NCBI GenBank assembly: GCA_020284085.1
Contig: JACEVL010000834.1
Span: 416,001-480,000, forward strand
DNA from: Aporrectodea caliginosa
Lineage: Eukaryota; Annelida; Clitellata; Crassiclitellata; Lumbricidae
DNA: 64,000 nucleotides
Direction of reading: 5' to 3'
Below, piece by piece: positions 1 to 11,582 of this stretch (its first letter is position 1; each line of letters opens with the position of its first letter). The notes under the pieces were generated by a model that ran no database searches, had not been told where the DNA came from, and saw only the letters and a program-made list of their open reading frames with translations. A program made the translations under genes and the position numbers.

Positions 1-180
1 AGTTTGAAATGAAAGACATGTGTAGAGATTGCAAGAGGTAAGTCCTGTTGAGTTCGTAGAATTGTTCCGATTGTTTACTAAGACAATTACTCAAGATATT
101 ATCGTCATAATTAGGTTTATAGCAAAATAAAGTTGCACCAGCTAGACAATAATGATGTCGGATTTCTATTCTGTTTTCAG

Positions 181-407
181 ATCTAGAGATCGTTGCATGC
201 GAGACGGTTCCAATCCGAATGTTTTCTGGGAACCAGTATGGCGATCACGAGGTGACGTACACGTGGAACCGAGGCGATCAGAAGGAGTACTGGATCTTTG
301 TGCTCAGAATCTACGTCAGCGGGCACATCGAAGTGCCCCCGCCGGAGAACGTCAGTCCGTGTCTCATGGACAAAGCAGACGATAGCGCATGTTGCGCCCT
401 CTTGTGA
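181..407 (+). CDS. Candidate terminal coding exon, unknown protein, CaaX-like end
   Basis: A good acceptor (CTGTTTTCAG, ending at 180) opens a frame that runs to TGA at 405-407, and an AATAAA follows at 520-525, as expected of a last exon. The frame reads LEIVACETVPIRMF, then VTYTWNRGDQKEYW and FVLRIYVSGHIEVPPPE, and finishes DSACCALL. The final four residues CALL fit a prenylation (CaaX) box with terminal Leu, which in known proteins favours geranylgeranylation. I do not recognise the family. Resemblance to Cys-loop receptor strands (VTYTWNRGD) or to SOUL/HEBP beta strands is too weak to name it. The exon would begin in phase with one base from an upstream exon, which is outside the window. 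The coding assignment is inference from splice, stop and polyA signals and from protein-like composition. Confidence 0.35.
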
Positions 408-1361
408 ATGGAACGGAACTACCAGTGGGCGAAATGAGTCGCCTACGATTGAGAGCACAGGACAGCTGCAGACTAGTAAATTAATATCGCGAGAAAACTG
501 TAGGGGACAGTTCTCTGGAAATAAACAGGGCGTCGTGAGAACGCATGTGGATGAAATATTAATCTACGCTGGATAACGGGTTTCATATGGAGATCGAGAA
601 AAGTTTTAAGAAGTGAAAAGATTGACCGAAGTAGAGAAGATTGGCCTACACTGTCGGCCCTGTCGGGGGTTTCAGAAGCAGATCGACTGAAGTTTAAAGG
701 ATTGAAAAAGTAAGCATATTATCGGTGGAGTCAGCGTAGGAGACTGAAAAGTAAATTTTGATGAATTATTAACTGTTAGGGATATTTAAATATTCCACAG
801 TAGACTTGAGACAGACATTGTAAGTCCTAGGAAGAAAACAATCAGTATTTAAGGAGAAAACCGAATTTAAAGAACATGTATACGAACAATTAAAATGCTC
901 AAGAATGACAAAACGCGTCACAAATCGCGGAGACAGAAGTCATGTATAGTTCGCCTATTTTAGATCCAACAGATGCTACTCCAAAGTATTAGGTACCCAT
1001 GGTTACATAGTGCATAGCCTACATAGACCAATCGGTATAACTATAGTATATGGTAACAAGTAATCACACTCTCGAAATTTCTACATCGCCCCAAAAGCGA
1101 GTGACTAAGGACTGTTTGAAGCGGAGGGGAAATTGCCGGTAGATATATTCTAGGTTAATTATGTTGGTGATGATGGGAACAAGGATAGATGCATAGTCTT
1201 TCAATAAGGAGGTGTACCTAGAATCGACTTCGCACTGCTTGTTTAGAAGAGATTGTAATAAGCTGGGCTACTTCATTCTGTGATGTTGGGTGGAAGACAG
1301 GTAGAGCCTAAATTATGATCGAGATGGGGAAGGAAGAGAGCCATGAGTAGAGGAGGGAGTA
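408..1361. other. No gene seen
   Basis: AT-rich sequence with no convincing exon, repeat or RNA gene. It begins with the possible 3' UTR of the preceding exon (AATAAA at 520-525). Confidence 0.5.
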
Positions 1362-1790
1362 TCAGCAGGTGAATTGATGGTTATTTTTGGAAAGGAGTGA
1401 TTGAAGAGAGAGACGGAAGGTACTAGGCCCTAATTTTGCCGAGAAGAAAGAAGAGAACGAGTCAGCTATTGAAGAAGATGGAAGAGCGTTTGGAAGTGGA
1501 CTGGAGGACTTCCAATGGACGAGTTGGTTTATGGTTTTCCAGAGAAGGCGAGGATTAGCGGGTCGGGAATGGATCATTGAGAAGTAAAACCCCTTTTCAG
1601 CCGTAGTCAGGAGGTGGTGATATTTATTTGTGGCAGCTTTTAGGACAGAATCCAGTCGAGGATCAAGGGTTAGTTTATAAGCGCGCTCAATGAGTCGACG
1701 GAAAGATTTGAAGGCCTGGATATAGGAATTATACCAGGGGTTGTTAGAGTGAAAGCCGAATTTGGTAGGACCATGGTTGTGTGACTGTGG
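1362..1790 (-). mobile_element. LINE remnant: endonuclease-RT linker (CR1/L2-type)
   Basis: On the minus strand a continuous frame reads RLIERAYKLTLDPRLDSV, then LKAATNKYHHLL, NPRLLWKTINQL, SSSIADSFSSFFSAKL, and stops at 1362. This is the linker between the apurinic endonuclease and reverse transcriptase of CR1/L2-like non-LTR retrotransposons (xRLERAYKxTxDP...NPRLLWKTIN...LADSFxxFF). The RT core expected next is missing, so the copy is truncated at both ends. The 18.8-kb copy contains the same segment almost word for word (shared bases around CAGGCCTTCAAATC), which puts both in one family. Confidence 0.8.
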
Positions 1791-1920
1791 TTATACATAG
1801 GACTAAGATTGACGTACGTTAGAATCACTAAGCGCTTGCAGTAACGCTTTTCCCACACAGCTAAGGTTGGCATGCGCTGTCTGGCCATTCGAAGAGACCC
1901 GACTTTCACTAGTACCACAG

Positions 1921-3560
1921 AATAGATATTCTGTGCTAGTACGTAGGCCTATATAGTTCCAATCCCAACCTACAAATTTGTACTCAAGCACGATATAAAT
2001 ATTAAAATCCTTGAAGCTCATTATTTTGGAAAACTGTCAAAATTTGAAATTTCAGTTAAGTTTACATAAATATCTTTAAAATTCACATAATGTTTGTGTG
2101 GAGATATCACGCAGCCTTCGAATAGGCCTACAATCTTTTTGTATTAGGCTACTGTGATCCCAATTTAGTTTGTAACTCGGCTAAAGTCTTTCTGCACGAG
2201 GCCTGCAGTCTCCGTCATTTAAGAAATTTATACTGTGCTTTAAGAACGAACTTTTGGGCTAAGTTTTGAACTACGAAGATGTTTCTGACTTATCTAATCC
2301 CAGTAAATAGTCTGAAATGTTACCAAAACTTATGCGCAACCAGCATACTAAATTTGGCTTGGGCTTAGGCTATAGGTCTATCTAATACTTTGATGCAACG
2401 TAATGTAATGTGACATATTAAGTCTATATTTAGATGAATTAAATGTCTCAACACCATACTAAAGCTGCATGTGAAACCAGGTTATTTGGTGGCGTTTGTA
2501 GACCTAACCCTACTCTGATAATCACATCCGCTATATGACTAGTGACTATATGAGTATACCTAGGCCAAGTCGGTCGATGATCTGTTTAAAAAACAGTTTA
2601 TGGCTATGTGTATGTCTACTGATAATGTTTGTGAAAAGGTGACAGTCTTCACAATAATTGGTAGGCGTATCTTCTGCGTATAATAGCCCCGTTCATCAGT
2701 TGATTAGAACCCGGATAAGGTGATGGGTTGAGGATACATGTTACTAATGTTTTGGTCTTCAACTATATCTTGGACGAGGCTCTCTCTCTCTCTCTTTGCA
2801 ATGACAGACCAAAGTCGTGCAGTTCTTAAGTACGCATGCGTGGGACCACCACTTGAGGGTCAACGATTGCTAATGAGGGCATAGGCTAGATCAAGACTTA
2901 ATAATTTCATTTTAGGCCTATGCTATGCCTGCGTGCGAGAAGCCACGAACATCATATAAAACAATGACAAGTTAAGAACAATAAACTGTTTAAATGGTCT
3001 GCTTCTTCAAAAACTTAGAACACACTTCCAGAAATGTTATAGTCTATAAAATTACCCAATTCGCCACATCACTTTCCCAGAAGTGATCTTCCAACCAGTG
3101 GTACAGTTGATACCTCTGTCTTTGACGCTTCCTGTTTCACAGTTTAAATGCAGCGTTTTAATCTCAATTTTTTTTAAATTTCCTAATATTACGTGTATCA
3201 TCGTAAGATTAGACCTTTACTAGTGCTAATGCACACACGCACGGAAATCACAAAACGCCAGCGCAGGTTGTCCGTATCAATGAGATCCGCGAAATGATGA
3301 AATTGACAACGGATAGGCCTACAACACGCCCTTGTTTCATTACAGATTCAGCACCACTGAACAGAGATAATGAATTACTGATTTTTAATTGCAATCATAT
3401 TTGAAACTCCTTATTTATCTAGCGCTAAGCCAAGTGAATTGATTGATGTTAACAAAGACGATCAATTAAGACGAAGGCAAAAACTGATCGTATAATTATA
3501 CGCTCAGTCAGGAAGTCAGGATTGATTCCGAGTCGAATTGCAATAGACAGACAACATCTA
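1921..3560. other. No gene seen; short (CT)n
   Basis: No supportable exon. It contains a short (CT)n run near 2780-2797 and several TAGGCCTA copies. Confidence 0.5.
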
Positions 3561-3631
3561 TCCTAAATGTTAAAGCTTGATGAAGATACAAAGCTACACG
3601 CAGGCCTGTATAAATGCATATATACGCGACG

Positions 3632-3886
3632 CGTGCGTGTGTGTGTGCGCGTGTGCGTGTGTGTGTGCGCGTGTGTGTGCGTGCGTGTGCGCGCGTGCGT
3701 GTGTGTGTGTGTGTGTGTGTGTGCGTGTGTGGGCATGTGTGTGTGTGTAGGTGTGTGTGTATGTGTGTGTGTGTGTGTGTGCGTGTGTGTATGTGTGTGT
3801 ATGTGTGTGTTTGTGTGTGTGTGTGTGTATGTGTGTGTAAGTGTGCGCGTGTGTGTGTCTGCGTGTGTGTGCGTCTGTGTGCCTGA
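3632..3886. repeat. Interrupted (GT)n microsatellite
   Basis: About 250 bp of GT repeats broken by GC, AT and single-base variants. Open frames here on both strands (poly-VC, poly-HT) are by-products of the repeat. Confidence 0.95.
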
Positions 3887-4184
3887 CAAGCCTGGCTATG
3901 GTTTACAATGCTTGCACGCAGTCACTGTCAAGAACACTGTCGCTCTGCTGCGACCTTCCATGTGCATCGAGGTCTGCTTAACAGTCAGCAGCCCACGTGT
4001 TAGTAGACACCGCGCCCGTCAATGAAGCACTTAGAATTATGGGCCTAAAGGCAGTGTAATTCTCCTTACAGATTTATTTTAGCTACAGTTACAGTTATAG
4101 TTTATGGTTTTCATTTTAGTTATAGTTACAGTTATAGTTAGTATTATTTTTAGTAATAGTTATAATTACTGGATTTTTATTTTA

Positions 4185-4595
4185 TTTACTATTGCAACTC
4201 GCTCATCATGGGTCTCCCCATGCTTCGCCTCTTCCCCTCCAGTCGGTCTTAACTGCGGTTGCCAGACTTATAGCACGCCTTAATCGGTTTTCCACATCTC
4301 TGCATACAATGTCATGTCCGAAGTCTTACATTGGTTCTTGATTAGCCCTACCTCACGTTTCAAATATAAGATACTGTCTTCTCCTGTTCTCTAAATCTCA
4401 ACTAGGTTTCGCCCTTAATTCCCCTAAATATCTCTCTGACTTTGTGCATAAGCCTCTTTTTGCAACGTCTGTTCGCCCTTTGCGTTCTACGGACCGGTTC
4501 GATCTTTATGTCCCTCGGGTTAGGCCTGCTCTGACACAGCTCCGGGCATTCGCGGTGTCAGGCTCCTCTGCGCGCCTCTGAATAGTTTATGCTGC
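4185..4595 (+). mobile_element. LINE remnant: RT C-terminus (CR1/L2-type)
   Basis: Across shifting plus-strand frames the sequence gives YCNSLIMGLP, then VLHWF, ISPTSRFKYKIL and SVRPLRSTDRF, DLYVPRVRPALTQLRAFAV. These are the hallmarks of the C-terminal thumb and tail of CR1/L2-type RTs (LDYCNSLLxGLP, LHWLPIxxRIxFKIL, VPRxRTxxAxxAFAVxGPxxWN). Frameshifts and stops show it is dead. It ends near TGCGCGCCTCTGAAT, a 3' motif shared with other LINE/SINE tails in this window. Confidence 0.75.
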
Positions 4596-4863
4596 CTTAT
4601 AAATTTATGGATATGATACGATGCTACTTAGTTACAATAAGGCTGAGCGAAATTGTCTACAGACGCAGAGACTGTGCATATTAAGACGCGTTAACAATTT
4701 GCTTAGAGCTTCGAAAGGCTTTGAAGAATGAGTGCATTCAGCTTTAGGAATACATTGAAACTTGATGCTACAAATTCATCAATTCTGATAATGAGGGTAG
4801 CCATTCCGGAGTGATCTGCTACCCTGTTTTTAATTACTGTTTTCACTTTGAAAAATAAAACAT

Positions 4864-4932
4864 AAATTAACTTTACGTTGTAATTGTAATTGTAATTGTA
4901 ATTGAAATTGAACATTTGTATAGCGCCACTCA
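4864..4932 (-). mobile_element. LINE/SINE 3' tail with (AATTAC)n
   Basis: On the minus strand GAGTGGCGCTATACAAATG runs into repeated AATTAC units. This is the same GCGCTATA-plus-microsatellite architecture as the LINE 3' ends at 39.8, 45.2, 48.6 and 57.4 kb. Confidence 0.55.
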
Positions 4933-5045
4933 GTTATATAATTATATAAGCTGTAACAACTTAAAAGTATCGTTAGCCCTATATGAAATATTGCATAAGC
5001 AGCACGGCTCTTTGAAGCACTCTATTTAAATACAAGACATATTTA

Positions 5046-5292
5046 AATGCACAGCCATTGGCACAATAACTGTTGAATCTGTTAATTTTACCGCAAACTT
5101 TACGGCACATCAGTTTTGATTGTCTATATTTCTATATAATTACGCTTAGGCCTAGAAACAAATAGAGACCTTTTACAGCCCGCAAAAATCACCAAACACA
5201 TTGAAACGCACAGCCGTTGGCACAGTTGAGTCTGTTAATTTTAAGGCACACTAAATTAATAGCCTATCTTACAGGTTTTGATTGTCTTCGCC
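5046..5292. repeat. Direct repeat, two diverged copies about 160 bp apart
   Basis: 5048-5130 and 5208-5290 share GCACAGCCNTTGGCACA, then GAATCTGTTAATTTTA or GAGTCTGTTAATTTTA and TTTTGATTGTCTNNNTTC. This is a small diverged tandem duplication with no coding content. Confidence 0.6.
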
Positions 5293-5924
5293 GAGTTCCC
5301 ATATGAGCCTACTAAACCCCTTTCTATAACTCCCTGCTGCGCAGACTTCTTTGTATGTAGGTGGATGGTGATACTTGAGATGATTGAATAGATTAAGCTT
5401 AGTCGTGTTTTTAGCGGCTATAAGCCAGCCACATAACTTCCTCTCATTAGCACCAACACCGGTGATGACACCAACAGTTTTATTTGTGACTGATTCGTAC
5501 TTGAAATCATGAAATGACTCCAGACAGCATTCCCACGCTTGTGGCCGCTCAAGATCTTTAGAAACATTTTGACTACAACTTACAAGATTAGTATGACTAG
5601 GTACTAATTTTGCGATTTTGCGCTAGTCAACTTGGGTCGCAATCGCTATAGAAACGTTTACAAATATTATTATAGGCCTAGCTAAATTTAGTCAAAAGCG
5701 CCACTACTACTGGGTTAATTCACACATCCAAAATCCGTCGCGAACATAGGCTATTATAGAGCCTAGTTGTAGCACATTTTCATGTTCTCGTATTTGTTGA
5801 TATTGCACTTTTTATTTTTATTTATTGCAAAAACGAAAATAACGATGAATTTTCATTTTATTTTTGCTAACGAACATTTTCGGTACCGTTATCGCTAACG
5901 AGAATCACACTGCCTAAAGGCATA

Positions 5925-6040
5925 CATGTACATACATAGCCTACATGCAAACATACGTAGGCCTACATGCGTACATGCGTACATACGTACATACATACGT
6001 ACATACGTACGTACGTACATACATACATGCATACATACAT
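5925..6040. repeat. (CATA)n/(GTAC)n microsatellite
   Basis: Imperfect 4-bp repeats of CATA and GTAC interspersed with TAGGCCTAC and TAGCCTA motifs. Confidence 0.85.
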
Positions 6041-9000
6041 AGCCTATGGAGGCCAACGCAAGGCCATAAATGGTAACTGTTTAACTGTTTGTCAATAGTA
6101 AATAGACCTGTAGTCGATCATTAGCCATCATGCTAATAAGCGCTTTAATTAAGCCTACTCACAGCCTGGTGTCTTATTTTACATGGCCATCTACTGTAAC
6201 TGTCCGTCATCCGTGTCTGCAGGTCAGCATGATGCCCGGTGCATGCAGAGCCCTCGGCATGAGTGCACCGTTGATGCGTGTGAATGTGCACATTTCCTTG
6301 TTCATTAAGTTTGCAATTAAAGATAATCTACAGCGAGAGAGTTTTCTAATATAAGCCTGCCACCGATGGAACGAATATTCGGATGAGCTGAGCTAAGTCG
6401 ATCAGATCCCGACTCTTGATGAGCCGTCGTGTGGCATTCTGGGCTTGTTGTTGTCTGTTTACCGTTTACTAACAGACGTCTAGTGGTGTTATTCGAGTAG
6501 GCGCTGTGCGACGAAATCTCGTAATCATATTTGCCACCGCTGCAGCTGGTACGTACACCAGTGTTAGCGGGCGTTTCGACCCTTGGACATCGACACAGAT
6601 AGAGAGAGGAGCTTATAAGGCGGCTTAATCGAAATGTCGTCTGCTGCTGAAACGAATCTGAACTTTCGGGACCTCCGTGTCACCAGCCTAGACGACAAAC
6701 AACCAACTCGTGCGTGCCCCGGATTGCTATAGACCGACCTTAGCCTCCAGTCAACAATCAACATCATAATATATACACACGGGCAATAAATAAACTATGG
6801 GCTAAGTACATGTAAGCCGCAGATACAGTTTAATAGTGGCCGTGATCCTTCGCAGAGTAACTAAGCCAGAGAAGATGTTTAAATCTGGACAGTATAGTGC
6901 TTTCAACTGCTTTGACGAACTATAGCTTATTTAAGACATTATAATGGTGAAACTATAGCATATAGCACCATGCAACGTCTCCCCAGTCTTTTGTATAACT
7001 AATTAATATGTAGTATAATTGCTGTAGAGTTTCGACAAGATCGTATATAACCCACTAAGATATCCTGCACAGAATTCCTGCAGGCGTTTGTTCGCAAAAT
7101 GTCGCTTTTAGAGGAGATTTCTTGTCCAATGCAGTTAGTATGTTTTCACATAATATTCGCCCGAAAGAATGATGGCACGGTCGTTATATGTTATGTTGTT
7201 ATTGGCATAATCTGTTTGTTCTAGATGTAACATGGACTACTTAAATTCACTAACTGGACCGAACGATGCGCGCATATAGGACTTCAACTATATCGATAAA
7301 TTTCCTTGTCAGGCCTATATCTGAACAGGATGAGACAGTTAGGCCTACATGGGGAAGGAAAATATCCTCCTTACAGAGGCTCGGACCATTCGTCCACTGC
7401 CATATAGGTTCTTATTACATTAATTTCACTTTTAAGTACAGCGCAGCCGTTTCGACTCAGAACCCCCTAATAAATGTAAATATATGCCGTTTTCTATATC
7501 AACCGTACGGTCTTGACTCTGCTCATTTTTCAGTGAATTAATCGAGCGAGATCTCTAACCACCGCTGCCAGTTTGAAAGGGTTCCTCGCACTTTAAGGGG
7601 CCAGTGTGCAGACCATGCTGGCCCAAGATTCAAATCTCTTTTAAAAAGATACCATCGGTATGCGGGCCGACATTCATGCCTAGAGGGGCCTTGTTGTACA
7701 CGCTCTAACCGATGTAGCTAACCTGGCCAGTGCTAGCGAACAGACTGTGCACGTGAATGTATACTGAATCTGTTGAGGATCAACTGTCTCAGTGTCTACA
7801 CGCTACTTTCCTCTTGACATTTTAACATTAGGGGCCTTCTCATCCCTGCTGTCTGCTTAAGTGGCTCTCCTATTATGACCATTTGCGTAGCCTATCTCCG
7901 ATGTTACTGGCTCATCATTTGAAAACTCTCTTCTGCAACCTGATCATCCAATGCACAGGACGATGTTCAGCTCAATTTTCGCTGCCAGTTGAAAACAGAG
8001 ACGTAAACATTGACCCAGAAAGTGTGTACTGTAAGTCTACCGATTTCCTTCCCCTCGTTCGCTTAACGTAAAAACTATTGTTAGGCTAATAGAAGAAGTA
8101 GGCCTTTAAAAAGTCTGAATACCAAGCTCGTGCTAAACCTATTGGGTATTCAGTGTGTAAAAGTATGAGAGTAGCCTACTGAACCCAGTCCAAAATGGGG
8201 TAGAGTACGGAGTACCCTCACTCACTCCCGTACCCCGACAATTACGCATCTGATTGCAACCACTTTTTTTAAATCTTCACATATTCCTCTGTATAATAAT
8301 TATTATAGGCTGTAAAGGCCTATTTCGCTCTGAGAAGAGTCGTCAAATGAAGGTACTTGGTCGCTTTTACGAATATAAACTCTAGCATGATTTAAGCTGG
8401 CAGCGAGCAGCTTCGAGAGGTACTAGAATGGCGTTATATATAAATGGCTAAATAACACCACATTATCATGGCGGCCTGCGCGAAGAGTACCGTACTGTAA
8501 GAATTCGCCGGCAACCTGCCACAAAATCTGTGCGAATACATGCTTACTTACGACTCCGCTGCATATTGAGGATTGTGGCGAATAAATTAACTTGCACCAG
8601 GTTGCGTAATGCATCTCATCTCGTTGCATGACATTGGTTCATCATGCAGATCCGTCGATCTTTTAAGCACAGCTTAGAGGCGATATCTGTTAATGCATAA
8701 TCTACGAGAGTAATTACACCCATAGCAATCATACGTTAGATGGATATCTCTGGTAACAGTGCTTTCAGGCTTGGTCTAGGCCGTTGATCTGTAGGCCTAT
8801 CTTTTGGCCGCGAAGAACGAAGTCCTGTACATCGGCCTAAATAGGCCTACTTGTCACACTGTGTCTGTCCATTTCGCCGAAATCAAAGGTTGCCCTACAT
8901 GTATACTGATGCACTCTCACGGCAGTAGACTGTAGCTGCAAGGCTTGGTGCGGTCTTCATGGCTAGCAATATCTTACCGAATCTTACAGGTTGTTGTCCT

Positions 9001-9182
9001 ATTAACAGCAACTGAACGACTGTCGTAGGCCCAACAGCTGACACAGGGCTATATATTACACCTTTTATAAACGAGTTCTGGTTTCTGTGAAGCAACATGA
9101 TCAAGCAAATCAATTCTCGCTATAGGCCTAGGTCACCTCGGTTATTAGCCTAGACATGAGCTGCCCAGACGGTTTTAACATG
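6041..9182. other. No supported gene
   Basis: About 3.1 kb with no recognisable protein or RNA. A stretch ending at 8030 before a good donor (ACT/GTAAGT) reads SLPVENRDVNIDPESVYC and could be an exon, but no credible acceptor or homology supports it. Confidence 0.4.
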
Positions 9183-9887
9183 TCGTCGCCTGAGAATTAT
9201 CCTCGCGTATCTCCATTTTCCAAAATTCCGAGATAATCGAGGTTGAAGTTTGGGCCGCATTTTGCGGAAAAATAAGAAATTCAATGCAATAAGGAGGGCA
9301 TTATCAAATTACAGTTCCCACACAGACGTCATATTAAAACATCAACATATTGTATAAAGACTCTGCATTTAAAAAATTAACGATTAGAGCTGTTTTTCAG
9401 AAATTTAAGAAAATTTTGTATAAAATGGATTACAAATATTACGAACCATCCTACGGAAAACAAAGACATGAAATGATTAAATCAAGCAACGATCAATTAC
9501 TAGAGAGTGTTTTCGTTATAATATTCAAGGATATAGTCCGGATTTTTAAATTAAAAACTTTTAATTGTCGGGATATGCGACACTTTAATCCAGCTAAACG
9601 CACAGGTTTCTACTGTTGTATCTCCTGCTCGTCCAATCAACGACGAGCTTTCTCTGGACATACAATAACATACACTGCTACACCACGAATGCTGTGTGGA
9701 GATACGATGAAATGTTTCTGAAAACAGGACATACGACAGTATATTTTGTTGAATATCTTCAAAACGACCTGTCGTATCTCTTAGCCATTGAAACTGAAGA
9801 AAGATCCAAAAAATTCTGCTACAAATCAACTCTAAACTGCTTTTCGAAAAAAAGTGGAGATACGACAAGATAATTCTCAGGCGACGA
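9183..9887. mobile_element. DNA transposon-like element with terminal inverted repeats
   Basis: The left end TCGTCGCCTGAGAATTATC is matched by the reverse complement of the right end, and similarity continues inward to GTATCTCCA (about 38 bp in each arm). Flanks share ATGT, a possible 4-bp target duplication. The interior holds further GTCGTATCTC/GAGATACGAC motifs in both orientations (near 9622, 9699, 9732, 9770 and 9856). No transposase is recognisable, so it is probably non-autonomous. The superfamily is undetermined. Confidence 0.65.
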
Positions 9888-9907
9888 TGTTTGAAATGTT
9901 AGACACG

Positions 9908-10010
9908 TGAACATCCTAGTACGTCTGAATCTAAACTGTTCTCTATGCTGGGCATGAAAAGGCAGCTATCAGGGCAACGAACATCCTGATACAACTCAGT
10001 TCAAACTGTT
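9908..10010. repeat. Short direct duplication (about 70-bp period)
   Basis: GAACATCCTAGTAC...TAAACTGTTC is repeated as GAACATCCTGATAC...TCAAACTGTTC about 70 bp later. Confidence 0.5.
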
Positions 10011-10098
10011 CATATTTAGGGCCTATATGAGGCTATGCAAGTCCGATCAGTGGGCGTTTGTAAGAGTCCACTAAGAAATATAATTTTAGGGCTTCAAC

Positions 10099-10343
10099 CA
10101 GAGATGGGTAACTAATCGATAATTGATGAGCTTATCGATTAGACAAGCAGCTAATTCTAATCTATTAGCAGATTTCAGTTGCTAATTCTAATTCTAATTG
10201 ATTTGCAATTTAACTAATCGATTATCTAATCGATTAGCTGTTTATCTCAGTTCGGCTAATTCCAATTCTAATCAATTAGCTACAAGATTTTGCTAATGCT
10301 ATTTCTAAACGATTAGCAATTTAACTAATCGTGCCGATCTCTG
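10099..10343. mobile_element. hAT-like MITE (CAGAGATGGGTA family)
   Basis: The 245-bp element starts CAGAGATGGGTA and ends TGCCGATCTCTG. It is flanked by 8-bp duplications GCTTCAAC (10091-10098) and GCTTTAAC (10344-10351), 7/8 identical. An 8-bp target duplication is the hAT signature. The interior is built from CTAATCGATTAG-type palindromic units. Its termini match the larger element at 25728-26524. Confidence 0.85.
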
Positions 10344-10687
10344 GCTTTAACCTCTGTAGGCCTACCCCAGACAGCCACGTTTTGCAGGGCCCACGGGGTG
10401 CCGATTTTGATTGCCCACAGCGCATTATCATCGCTAGCCCAGAGGGTCGGAGGACGGGCAACGCCCGTCCATACTTCACAGGCCAGCGCTTGTGGACCCG
10501 TGAGGGAACGCAAGGGCGGACCCCTGCGGGGCCGGCATTTATCGTCTTACCTCATCAAGCCCTAAGCGGTGCGCAGGCTGCGCTCTAAGGGTGAGCTGGA
10601 AGGCCCAGGGCAGATCGGTGCGGGCAAGATGTCACTGCACACAGCGTCGGTGTTTATAGTACCGCCAGTGGCAAATCATCGCCAGGT
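10344..10687. other. GC-rich stretch, origin unknown
   Basis: Clearly more GC-rich than its surroundings and directly next to the hAT MITE and the 45-bp repeat array. Frames are open but resemble no protein I know. Confidence 0.4.
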
Positions 10688-10866
10688 GCGGGACCTACGA
10701 TTTTACCTACAGTTTGCCCACACTGTGTCACTGTGGGACCTACGATTGTGCACACAGTTTGCCCACACTATATCACAGTGGGTCCTACGATTGTGCACAG
10801 AGTTTGCCCACACTATATCACAGTGGGTCCTACGATTGTGCACACAGTTTGCCCACACTGTGGGCT
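10688..10866. repeat. 45-bp tandem repeat, about 4 copies
   Basis: Units begin GTGGGACCTACGATTGTGCA and recur at 10688, 10733, 10778 and 10823, exactly 45 bp apart. Because 45 is a multiple of three, a plus-strand frame stays open and gives 15-residue units such as LRLCTQFAHTISQWV. I see no other evidence that it is translated. Confidence 0.85.
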
Positions 10867-11008
10867 CTATGAATGTAGTTGTAATTAATGGATTGTCAGA
10901 TGAATTTTTATATGTCTTTTATATGTACAATCCCACCCAGACTATGCACTATTGAGATTGGATTGAACAGCTATCAGTGTAGCTAATGCATGACATAGAA
11001 AAAACTTC

Positions 11009-11580
11009 CAGTTCTATGGCAATAATTGCGTTGAAGGTTACACGATTCAATATATTACAAAGAAAAACAAACAATGGAAAAGTTAAACCAGTTCTGAATT
11101 ATAATGATTTCAGAGTTTCGTGGAAATGATTATATTGCATCAAACTATCCATTAAATCACAAAAATTACAATAAGTGGAACAGTTAATATTAAACCAGTT
11201 CTGTATAAGAATATCGCTTCAACTTCACTCTAACATATTATCACATTTCTATGGAAATAATTATATTGAAGTTAACACCATGCATCGTATCACAGAGAAT
11301 GACAAACAACAGAGGAACATTTCGGCTAGTTCTAAATTATAGTTATTTCAGTTTTATGTAAATCTATTGCAGATAAAACCAACTACCATAATAGAAAAAT
11401 TTACAAACAGCAGAGCAGCTAATACTAAAACAGTTCAGAATAATAACAAGTTAATTATTTATTTAAATTAAACTTCACTCTAATTACCTTCACATATTAT
11501 TTGCATATTTCTAAGAAAATAATTATATTGAAGTAAAACATCGTTCATTGTATTGCAAAGAATAAAAAACAATAGTGGGA
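11009..11580. repeat. Diverged tandem repeat, about 250-bp period
   Basis: Three copies start at about 11009, 11250 and 11511 with TCTATGGNAATAATT-like blocks, followed by TTGAAG..., CAAAGAA/CAGAGAA and AAACAA motifs. They lie immediately upstream of the foldback element and are AT-rich and non-coding. Confidence 0.6.
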
Positions 11581-11582
11581 CA

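Noticed and set aside
181..330. Cys-loop receptor or SOUL/HEBP domain
   Set aside because: Only short, non-diagnostic similarity (VTYTWNRGD; PPPENV); no Cys-loop or conserved heme-binding block seen.
7883..8030. Exon ending at a strong donor ACT/GTAAGT
   Set aside because: No convincing acceptor or homology; the frame is short and could be chance.
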